A DNA stretch of 64,000 bases from Marivirga atlantica (lineage in GTDB: Bacteria > Bacteroidota > Bacteroidia > Cytophagales > Cyclobacteriaceae). The stretch covers positions 248,001-312,000 of the forward strand of contig NZ_JAERQG010000002.1 of NCBI RefSeq assembly GCF_016734805.1, read 5' to 3'. Each line of letters starts with the position of its first letter. Position 1 is the stretch's first letter. A program made the position numbers and the translations under genes. A model generated the notes under the pieces. That model made no database searches and had not been told where the DNA came from. It saw only the letters and a program-made list of their open reading frames with translations. Shown here one piece after another: positions 54,337-61,566 of the stretch.

Positions 54337-56208
54337 ATGTCAACAGCGGCAGCAGAAGTAAAAATAGGTCAGGATACTCATCACGATGAGCATCACGATC
54401 ACGAGCAAAGCTTTATATCAAAATATATTTTCACTACCGATCATAAAATGATTGGTAAGCAGTTCTTAATAACTGGTATTCTTTGGGGATTAATTGGTGT
54501 AGGTATGTCTGTTATATTCAGACTCCAGCTAGGTTTCCCGGAAATGCAACTTGAGTGGTTACGTCCTTTATTAGGCGGATGGATTACAGAAGCAGGAAAA
54601 TTGGATGCTGAATTTTACTTGGCACTAGTTACTATGCATGGTACTATTATGGTATTCTTTGTGTTGACTGCTGGTTTAAGTGGTACATTCAGTAATTACC
54701 TAATTCCATTGCAGATTGGTGCCCGAGATATGGCATCGGGATTCATGAATATGTTATCATACTGGTTCTTTTTCTTGTCTAGTGTGGTAATGATGTCTTC
54801 AATCTTTATTGAGACAGGTCCTGCTGCTGGTGGTTGGGTTGTATATCCACCATTAAGTGCTTTACCACAGGCTATTCAAGGTTCTCAATTAGGTATGACC
54901 TTGTGGCTTGTTGCCATGGTGTTCTTTATCGTATCTATGTTATTAGGAGGTATTAACTATATTACTACCGTTATTAACTTAAGAACGCAGGGAATGTCAT
55001 TCACTAGATTGCCTTTAACAATCTGGGCATTCTTTTTAACTGCTGTAATTGGACTTTTATCTTTCCCTGTATTATTTGCTGCTGCTTTATTATTAGTTTT
55101 TGATAGAAGTTTTGGAACATCATTCTACTTATCAGAAATCTATATTGGTGGTGAGGCTTTACCTAATATGGGTGGTAGTCCGATACTTTACCAGCATTTA
55201 TTCTGGTTCTTAGGTCACCCTGAAGTATATATTGTATTGTTACCAGCCTTGGGTATTACTTCTGAAATTATCGCAACTAATTCTAGAAAGCCAATATTTG
55301 GTTATAGAGCGATGATCGGTTCTATGTTAGGAATTACAGTACTGTCATTCGTTGTCTGGGCTCACCATATGTTTGTGTCAGGATTAAACCCTTTCTTAGG
55401 ATCTGTATTCATGTTCTTAACTTTAATTATTGCAATTCCTTCTGCTGTTAAAGTATTTAACTACCTGACTACACTTTGGAAAGGTAATATCATATTTACT
55501 CCTGCCACTTTGTTCTCAATTGGTTTGGTGTCTTTCTTTATCTCAGGTGGTCTAACAGGTATCTTCCTTGGTAACTCGGTTATCGATATCCAATTACACG
55601 ATACTTACTTCGTAGTAGCTCACTTTCACCTAGTAATGGGTAGTTTATCAATATTTGGGTTATTAGCTGGTGTTTATCACTGGTTCCCTAAGATGTTTGG
55701 TAGAATGATGGATGAGAAACTAGGATATATTCACTTCTGGTTCACCTTCATTGGTGTTTACATGATATTCTTCCCAATGCATTATATTGGTATTGCAGGT
55801 TTCCCAAGAAGATATTATTCATGGACTAATTTTGATGCCTTTAGCTCTTATACGGACTTAAATATGTTTGTAAGTATTGCAGCTATTGTTACTGTAACAG
55901 CTCAGTTTATATTCCTTTTTAACTTCTTCTATAGCATGTTTAGAGGTAGAAAAGCACCTCAAAACCCTTGGAGATCTAACACATTAGAATGGACTGCGCC
56001 AATTGAGCCTGGACACGGAAACTGGCCTGGTGAAATTCCTACGGTTTACAGATGGCCTTACGATTATAGTAAGCCAGGTGCCGAAGAGGATTTTATTCCA
56101 CAGCATATTCCATTATCTGAAACACCTGAATCTAACTTGCCACATGAGCAAGAGCTTGCTAAGAAGGAAGTAGTAAGCAAAAAAGATAATGCAGGAGCAG
56201 AGGCCTAA
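54337..56208 (+). CDS. coxA: Cytochrome c oxidase subunit I (heme a / a3-CuB)
   Basis: This 623-residue catalytic subunit reduces oxygen and pumps protons. Twelve or more membrane helices carry the heme and CuB ligands: TMHGTIMVFF, FWFLGHPEVYIVLLPALG (the His-Tyr cross-link pair), VWAHHMFVSGL and DTYFVVAHFHLVMG. The Glu of the D-channel type is not seen before the His-Pro-Glu-Val motif in the usual position; the residues around it are best checked in an alignment. The N-terminus is His/Asp-rich (DTHHDEHHDHEQS). Its end overlaps ctaA by 20 bases. Confidence 0.96.
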   Translation: MSTAAAEVKIGQDTHHDEHHDHEQSFISKYIFTTDHKMIGKQFLITGILWGLIGVGMSVIFRLQLGFPEMQLEWLRPLLGGWITEAGKLDAEFYLALVTMHGTIMVFFVLTAGLSGTFSNYLIPLQIGARDMASGFMNMLSYWFFFLSSVVMMSSIFIETGPAAGGWVVYPPLSALPQAIQGSQLGMTLWLVAMVFFIVSMLLGGINYITTVINLRTQGMSFTRLPLTIWAFFLTAVIGLLSFPVLFAAALLLVFDRSFGTSFYLSEIYIGGEALPNMGGSPILYQHLFWFLGHPEVYIVLLPALGITSEIIATNSRKPIFGYRAMIGSMLGITVLSFVVWAHHMFVSGLNPFLGSVFMFLTLIIAIPSAVKVFNYLTTLWKGNIIFTPATLFSIGLVSFFISGGLTGIFLGNSVIDIQLHDTYFVVAHFHLVMGSLSIFGLLAGVYHWFPKMFGRMMDEKLGYIHFWFTFIGVYMIFFPMHYIGIAGFPRRYYSWTNFDAFSSYTDLNMFVSIAAIVTVTAQFIFLFNFFYSMFRGRKAPQNPWRSNTLEWTAPIEPGHGNWPGEIPTVYRWPYDYSKPGAEEDFIPQHIPLSETPESNLPHEQELAKKEVVSKKDNAGAEA

Positions 56209-57286
56209 TTCTAAATATTTAGTAAGCAGCTATTATCGTAAACTAACCACAGTTACGGTAATAGCTGTTTTCCTTTTAATACTTGCCGGAGGTATTGTAA
56301 GAAGCACTGGGTCAGGTATGGGTTGTCCAGACTGGCCAAAATGTTTTGGAAACTGGGTACCACCAACAAGTGTTACAGAGTTACCATCCGATTATCAGCA
56401 ATTTTATTCTAACTACAGACATGAGAAGAATGTCAGGTTTGCTAAATACCTAGATTTGTTTGGCTATGGTGAAATAGGGCAGATGATTCTAGCTGATGAA
56501 AGTATCAGAGAAGAAGCTGAGTTTAATGCCTCCAAGACCTGGACAGAATATATCAATAGATTGATTGGTGTAGTGGTCGGTTTTTTAATTGTACTATTGT
56601 TAGTGGGCTCATTTAAATATGTAAAATCAAAGCGCGTAATCTTTTGGTTAGCTTTAGTGAGTTTCATAACTGTGCTAATTCAAGGTTGGCTAGGCTCAGT
56701 AGTAGTGTCAACAAACCTATTGCAATGGCTGATTACATTGCACATGATTTTAGCACTTGTAATAGTATGCTTATTAATTGCGCTTTATTATTATAGCCAT
56801 CAGAAATCAGTAGTAGTCGCTACAGTAAATAGAAGAGGAACAATTAGTGCTTTGCTTATAGTAGGTATTGCTTTACTATTAATCCAAATTGTATTTGGGA
56901 CGCAGGTGAGAGAATCATTAGATATTGTTGCTGAGCAATTAGGAAACTCACAGAGAGATAATTGGATAGACAATTTAGGCCTTATATTCATAGTGCACAG
57001 ATCGTTCTCATTACTACTTTTAGCTATTTCAATTCTGTTATTTTATTTTCTGCGGAAAGCGAACTCAGAATCAAATCTATTGGTTGGTTATACGAAAATC
57101 TTAGTAACCTTATTTATAGTTGAAATATTAAGTGGAGCAATAATGGCATATTTTGCTATTCCTTTTTGGATTCAACCCTTACATTTGTTGCTCGGAACGC
57201 TCCTTATAGGTTGGCAGTTTTATATGTTATTATTAGTGACAAATATTAAACGTAGAGTTAAAGAAAATGTCTATGCAGTATCATAA
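56189..57286 (+). CDS. ctaA: Heme A synthase (COX15/CtaA family)
   Basis: This 365-residue enzyme oxidises heme O to heme A for the oxidase. About eight membrane helices carry the expected motifs: GGIVRSTGSGMGCPDWPKCFG (with the Cys pair of the CtaA family), TWTEYINRLIGVVVG, LITLHMILALVIV, FIVHRSFSLLLLAISIL and PLHLLLGTLLIGWQF, which provide the four His ligands. The reading frame begins inside coxA (20-base overlap) and its end overlaps ctaB by 20 bases, signs of tight translational coupling. Confidence 0.94.
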   Translation: MQEQRPNSKYLVSSYYRKLTTVTVIAVFLLILAGGIVRSTGSGMGCPDWPKCFGNWVPPTSVTELPSDYQQFYSNYRHEKNVRFAKYLDLFGYGEIGQMILADESIREEAEFNASKTWTEYINRLIGVVVGFLIVLLLVGSFKYVKSKRVIFWLALVSFITVLIQGWLGSVVVSTNLLQWLITLHMILALVIVCLLIALYYYSHQKSVVVATVNRRGTISALLIVGIALLLIQIVFGTQVRESLDIVAEQLGNSQRDNWIDNLGLIFIVHRSFSLLLLAISILLFYFLRKANSESNLLVGYTKILVTLFIVEILSGAIMAYFAIPFWIQPLHLLLGTLLIGWQFYMLLLVTNIKRRVKENVYAVS

Positions 57287-58175
57287 AGCGCATAGTTTAG
57301 ATAATAATATAGCTTTCAATGTTAAGTTGAAAGCTATTTGGACTATGTTAAAGCCAAGGCTAAGTTTTTTAGTAGCTTTTAGTTCTGCCTTTGGTTATGT
57401 TTTAGGTTTTAGTGGTAGTACCATTGATTGGATGGTATTGACTATGCTTTCATTAGGAGGGTTTTTTGTATCTGGTTCTGCTGTTACAATTAATCAAATT
57501 CTTGAGGTATCCTATGATAAACTAATGGACAGGACCAAGAATAGACCGCTACCTACCAATGTGCTTTCAAAAAATGACGCAATATATATTGCGGCAATTT
57601 CAGGAATGGGAGGCTTGTCGCTACTTTATATTTATACAAATCCTGCTACTGTTATTCTATCGTTAGCTTCACTTATTCTATATAGTTTTGTTTACACACC
57701 TCTGAAAAGAGTGGGCCCGATTGCCGTTTTTGTAGGAGCAATTCCAGGTGCTTTACCTCCATTATTGGGGTGGGTAGCAGCTACTAATAGTTTCGGAATA
57801 GAGGCTTGGATCATCTTTGGTATTCAGTTTATTTGGCAATTTCCACATTTTTGGGCCATAGCGTGGGTGGCTGATGAAGATTATAAGAAAGCTGGATTTA
57901 AATTACTTCCTTCAGGAGGAAAGAAAGATTTAAACACTGCTATACAGATAATGATTTATACATTATTCCTTATACCTCTGGGGCTTTTGCCAAGTCAATT
58001 TGGGATAACCGGAATACACTCTGCTTTTGTTGTGACCATTTGCGGTGTGTTATTTTTGAGTCAGACATTCTACTTAATGAAAGAATGTACAAAGGAAGCA
58101 GCTTTGAAAATTATGTTTGGCTCCTTTCTTTATTTACCAATAGTTCAAATCGCTTATTTACTTGATAAATTATAA
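57267..58175 (+). CDS. ctaB: Heme O synthase (protoheme IX farnesyltransferase)
   Basis: This 302-residue UbiA-type prenyltransferase adds a farnesyl chain to heme B. It has about eight to nine membrane helices. The first Asp-rich motif is NQILEVSYDKLMDRTKNRPLPT and the second is WVADEDYKKAGFKLLP; IGAIPGALPPLLGW-like residues lie between them. The start may be 57267 or the ATG at 57273. It overlaps ctaA, and the following subunit III gene begins one base after its stop. Confidence 0.95.
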   Translation: MSMQYHKAHSLDNNIAFNVKLKAIWTMLKPRLSFLVAFSSAFGYVLGFSGSTIDWMVLTMLSLGGFFVSGSAVTINQILEVSYDKLMDRTKNRPLPTNVLSKNDAIYIAAISGMGGLSLLYIYTNPATVILSLASLILYSFVYTPLKRVGPIAVFVGAIPGALPPLLGWVAATNSFGIEAWIIFGIQFIWQFPHFWAIAWVADEDYKKAGFKLLPSGGKKDLNTAIQIMIYTLFLIPLGLLPSQFGITGIHSAFVVTICGVLFLSQTFYLMKECTKEAALKIMFGSFLYLPIVQIAYLLDKL

Positions 58176-58176
58176 A

Positions 58177-58770
58177 ATGGATAAGTCAATTAATTTAAAA
58201 CAGAGAATGGCTCAGTCCAATACTAAAACCTTGTCGATGCATCCTTTAAAGTTTGCATTGTGGTTATTTATAGTGAGCATAGTGATGATATTTGCCGCTT
58301 TAACTAGTGCCTATATAGTTAGACAGGCCGAAGGAGACTGGCTTATTTATGATTTACCCGTAAGCTTTTTACGCAATACTATTTTACTTGTGCTCAGTAG
58401 TATAAGCATGCAATTGGCTTACAGAGCAGCTAAAAAAGACAATTTTAAGAGTTTAAAGGTCTATATGGTGATTACCGCTGTATTTGCTATATCGTTCTTG
58501 GTGGGTCAATATTTATCTTGGGGTGATCTTGTAGCCATCGATGTTTATTTTGTTGGTAATCCTGCTGGGTCATTTCTATATGTCCTTACAGGTATGCATG
58601 CTTTTCACCTTATAACAGGGGTGATTTTTATTTTAATTATGTTATTTTCGGCTTTTAAATTTAATGTACATTCTAAAAATATGGTCAAAATGGAAATGTG
58701 TACTACATATTGGCATTTTTTAGATGGACTTTGGCTATATTTATATATATTTTTGTTACTAAATCATTAA
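58177..58770 (+). CDS. Heme-copper oxidase subunit III, short form (first of two)
   Basis: This protein is about 197 residues from the ATG at 58177 (MDKSINLKQRMAQSN); an earlier ATG at 58162 would overlap ctaB. It has five membrane helices. Family marks are KFALWLFIVSIVMIFAALTSAYIVR near the start, and GMHAFHLITGVIFILIMLFSAF with YWHFLDGLWLYLYIFLLL at the end. It is a five-helix relative of CoxC. A second, longer copy follows 21 bases later, and this pairing is common in Bacteroidota. Confidence 0.88.
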   Translation: MDKSINLKQRMAQSNTKTLSMHPLKFALWLFIVSIVMIFAALTSAYIVRQAEGDWLIYDLPVSFLRNTILLVLSSISMQLAYRAAKKDNFKSLKVYMVITAVFAISFLVGQYLSWGDLVAIDVYFVGNPAGSFLYVLTGMHAFHLITGVIFILIMLFSAFKFNVHSKNMVKMEMCTTYWHFLDGLWLYLYIFLLLNH

Positions 58771-58791
58771 TCAAAATCGAACGCTAAATTT

Positions 58792-59535
58792 ATGGCAACT
58801 ACTGCTACTATTGATTCGGCTAAAAATGCATGGAAAGGGGGAATAGCTCCCATGAAAGCAAGTTATGGAAAGCTAATGATGTGGTTTTTCCTATTATCAG
58901 ATGCTTTTTCATTTTCAGCCCTCCTAATTACTTACGGTTTAATACGTTACGCACATCCGGCATATGCAGGTGCAGTTGAAGACTTTACTTTCAGCCAAGA
59001 ATATTGGCCAATACCAGAAAAGGTATTTGAAGCAGTTCCATTCTTACATGGTGTTCACGCTCCACTAGTATTTGTGGGAATTATGACATTTATTCTAATT
59101 CTTAGTAGTGTAACTATGGTGCTTGCAGTAGAGGCTGGCCATAGAATGGATAGAAAAAATGTTATTAAATGGATGCTTTGGACAATCATTGGTGGTTTAA
59201 CATTTTTAGCTTGTCAGGCTTGGGAATGGAGTCACTTTATCCATGGTGCAATGTCAGGTGATGCAGTAGCTGAAGGAACTTCTTTCTTTGGGGCAAACCT
59301 AACTCAAAACCAATATGGTCCACCACTTTTTGCTGATCTCTTTTTCTTTATAACAGGCTTCCATGGCTTCCACGTATTTAGTGGTGTTGTTATAAACTTT
59401 ATCATTTTCTTTAATGTGGTAGTAGGTACTTACGATAAAAGAGGTCATTATGAAATGGTAGAGAAAACTGGTCTTTATTGGCACTTTGTAGACCTTGTTT
59501 GGGTATTCGTATTTACACTTTTTTACTTGATTTAA
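58792..59535 (+). CDS. coxC: Cytochrome c oxidase subunit III (second of two)
   Basis: This 247-residue subunit stabilises CoxA. It has five to six membrane helices with MKASYGKLMMWFFLLSDAFSFSALLITYGLIRY at the start, an extra periplasmic segment (about residues 55-85), then GGLTFLACQAWEWSHFI, FFFITGFHGFHVFSGVVINFIIF and YWHFVDLVWVFVFTLFYLI. The HxxH pair in FHGFHV and the final WHFVDxVW are strong CoxC marks. It lies 13 bases before the subunit IV gene. Confidence 0.93.
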   Translation: MATTATIDSAKNAWKGGIAPMKASYGKLMMWFFLLSDAFSFSALLITYGLIRYAHPAYAGAVEDFTFSQEYWPIPEKVFEAVPFLHGVHAPLVFVGIMTFILILSSVTMVLAVEAGHRMDRKNVIKWMLWTIIGGLTFLACQAWEWSHFIHGAMSGDAVAEGTSFFGANLTQNQYGPPLFADLFFFITGFHGFHVFSGVVINFIIFFNVVVGTYDKRGHYEMVEKTGLYWHFVDLVWVFVFTLFYLI

Positions 59536-59548
59536 ATATTCTAAAGAT

Positions 59549-59881
59549 ATGCAAAACGAAGAAACTAATAACGTACAGGTACAGCCTGTAGATAAGGAGA
59601 AGATCAATAAGATTTGGAGAGTTGCGGGTATTTTAGGAGCAGTGACTTTAGTTGAATTTATCTTTGCTTTTACAATGCCAAGAGGAGTATTGCTTACAAG
59701 TATTTTCTTTGGTTTAACAATTGTTAAAGCTTTTTATATAGTTGCTGAGTTCATGCACTTAAAGCATGAGCAGAAATCATTGATCTGGTCAATCTTAATT
59801 CCGTTAATTTTGATTATGTGGCTTATAGTAGCACTTATGGTTGAAGGAGAAGCAATTTTCACTACCAGATTCGGCTACTAA
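59549..59881 (+). CDS. coxD: Prokaryotic cytochrome c oxidase subunit IV (COX4-type)
   Basis: This 110-residue protein has three membrane helices (KIWRVAGILGAVTLVEFIFAFT, VLLTSIFFGLTIVKAFYIVAEFMHL and WSILIPLILIMWLIVALMVEGEA). The segment KAFYIVAEFMHLKHE is typical of the prokaryotic subunit IV family. It is the last of the oxidase structural genes and is followed by a strong hairpin. Confidence 0.9.
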   Translation: MQNEETNNVQVQPVDKEKINKIWRVAGILGAVTLVEFIFAFTMPRGVLLTSIFFGLTIVKAFYIVAEFMHLKHEQKSLIWSILIPLILIMWLIVALMVEGEAIFTTRFGY

Positions 59882-59903
59882 TTATAAACAAATTTTAAAG
59901 TTA

Positions 59904-59932
59904 AAATCAGGTCTTTAGGACCTGATTTTTTT
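59904..59932 (+). terminator. Terminator or attenuator inside the respiratory operon
   Basis: AAATCAGGTC (59904-59913) and GACCTGATTT (59919-59928) form a ten-base stem with a five-base loop and a run of T. The next gene starts five bases later (59937), so transcription of the assembly genes must either read through or be reduced here. Confidence 0.85.
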
Positions 59933-59936
59933 ATGT

Positions 59937-60563
59937 ATGGGTAGTAAGAAGTTTTTTATATTATTAATCACTATAAGCTTTCCTGTTTTGCTCTACCTTT
60001 TTTTAAGGTTTTATGGGCAGAATGAGTATGACCTTCCTTATTTTTTTAAGGATAATGTAGAAGGCTGCGCTACTTCATATGCTAATAATAGGGGTTCATA
60101 TAATTTCTTAAACTACTCGAACGGTGATTCAATTAATCTGGCAGATATATTTGATGATCAGCTCAACTTGATTTTATTTCCAGATTTTAGTAGGGATAAT
60201 CAGCCACTAAAAAATGAGCTTAATAGAACTTTAATAGCTTTAAAAAACAAGGTAGATATTAATGTGCATGCATTTAATAATTATGATTCAATTCAACAAC
60301 CTCAAGAATTGTCATTAACAAACTACCAAATTGCTAATTATAGTATCTTATATACCACAGCTTCTGATTTAAAAGATTGTATTTTTGTTTTACCCACTCC
60401 ATCATACAAGGGAACTCATCCCAGCGAGGAAATAATTAATACATCTGAAACACTTGTACTGCTTGATGATTCATTGAATATACGAGGCTATTATAATGCC
60501 TTTGAAACAAAAGATGTAGACAGGTTGATTCTAGAAGTGAATGTGCTATTAAGTAATAGATAA
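59937..60563 (+). CDS. SCO1/SenC-like protein lacking the copper-binding cysteines
   Basis: This 208-residue membrane-anchored protein occupies the operon position where Bacteroidota usually have a SCO copper chaperone for CuA assembly. One N-terminal membrane helix is followed by a thioredoxin-like domain. The usual CxxxC copper motif should lie in the strand LNLILFPDFSRDNQPL, where no Cys is present. Only Cys residues in VEGCATSY and LKDCIFVLP remain. The later part (ETLVLLDDSLNIRGYYNAFETKDVDRLILEV) resembles the SCO end. It is either a degenerate SCO or an adapted protein. The next gene overlaps its stop by one base. Confidence 0.65.
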   Translation: MGSKKFFILLITISFPVLLYLFLRFYGQNEYDLPYFFKDNVEGCATSYANNRGSYNFLNYSNGDSINLADIFDDQLNLILFPDFSRDNQPLKNELNRTLIALKNKVDINVHAFNNYDSIQQPQELSLTNYQIANYSILYTTASDLKDCIFVLPTPSYKGTHPSEEIINTSETLVLLDDSLNIRGYYNAFETKDVDRLILEVNVLLSNR

Positions 60564-61156
60564 TGGAAAATACCAAACAACAATTAGACTCTAAAAAATC
60601 CTATAAAACCTTAATATGGGTGCTTTCAATTGCAATTCCTGCGGTGGTTGCCGTTTTGTTGTATCTCCCCCAAAAATTAGAAATAGGTAGTTGGGTTTAC
60701 TTGCTCCCGGATTTAAATGCTGTTTTAAATTCAGCGACAGCTTTGGCTCTTCTCTTAGGTTTCTATTTTATTAAACAAAAAAATATTAAAGCCCACAGGT
60801 TGATGATGTCAACCGCTTTCACAATGGGAAGTATTTTTCTGGTGTCCTATGTCCTTTACCACTCTTCAGCTGATTCTACAGTCTTTGGTGATATCAATGG
60901 AGACGGCATTCTACAAGATTCAGAAATGGAGTCTATCGGCAGTTGGATAAGACAGCTTTATGTAGTCATATTATTATCACATATATTGTTAGCAGCTGTT
61001 GTGGTGCCTTTTGTTCTGTTTGCCATGTATTTCGCACTGACTAATAAAATTGAGAAACATAAAAAAGTGGTGAAATGGACTTTCCCTATATGGCTCTATG
61101 TTTCAATTACCGGGGTGATAGTTTACTTAATGATTAGTCCATACTATCTCCATTGA
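60563..61156 (+). CDS. DUF420 membrane protein
   Basis: This 197-residue protein of the DUF420 family (YozB-like) is commonly found beside cytochrome oxidase genes and presumed to help in assembly. It has five membrane helices. Conserved residues occur in KNIKAHRLMMSTAFTMGSIFLVSYVLYHSSADS and AMYFALTNKIEKHKKVVKWTFPIWLYVSITGVIVYLM. The loop between helices three and four (GDINGDGILQDSEME) looks like a calcium-binding EF-like sequence, unusual for the family. It has a 1-base overlap with the SCO-like gene. Confidence 0.9.
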   Translation: MENTKQQLDSKKSYKTLIWVLSIAIPAVVAVLLYLPQKLEIGSWVYLLPDLNAVLNSATALALLLGFYFIKQKNIKAHRLMMSTAFTMGSIFLVSYVLYHSSADSTVFGDINGDGILQDSEMESIGSWIRQLYVVILLSHILLAAVVVPFVLFAMYFALTNKIEKHKKVVKWTFPIWLYVSITGVIVYLMISPYYLH

Positions 61157-61205
61157 AAGGGAACTTTAGGTTATTCACGGAAGTTTATTCTTAAAGCACT
61201 GTAAA

Positions 61206-61466
61206 ATGAAAAAACTTTTAAGCTTACTTATTTTATTCCTATTTACACTAACCCAAGAGTTGATGGCTCAATGTGCCATGTGTAGGGCTACAGTTGAAAA
61301 TAATGTAAGTAATGGAGAGGCCGGAATAGCCAATGGGTTAAATATTGGAATCTTATATCTTTTCGCCACCCCCTATTTAGTGATTGCTATAATTGGGTAT
61401 TTGTGGTATCGCCAAAGTAAAAAGCAGAAAGTTAAAATTAATATTAAGGACAGAATTGTGAGCTAG
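61206..61466 (+). CDS. Small CxxC membrane protein at the end of the respiratory operon
   Basis: This 86-residue protein has a signal-like first helix ending in MAQ, then CAMCRATVENN, one membrane helix (LYLFATPYLVIAIIGYLWY) and a basic tail. The CxxC pair just outside the membrane might bind a metal or take part in redox chemistry. Small proteins of this kind accompany the oxidase genes in Bacteroidota, but no function is established that I know of. It lies 50 bases after the DUF420 gene. Confidence 0.7.
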   Translation: MKKLLSLLILFLFTLTQELMAQCAMCRATVENNVSNGEAGIANGLNIGILYLFATPYLVIAIIGYLWYRQSKKQKVKINIKDRIVS

Positions 61467-61566
61467 TTACTTATATTAATCCGTCCAACTTCGTTATTGA
61501 TCTAAATCATCACTCAAATTAACTCCAGTATGATTATTGTTGGATAAATTCATATTTTAGGAATTA

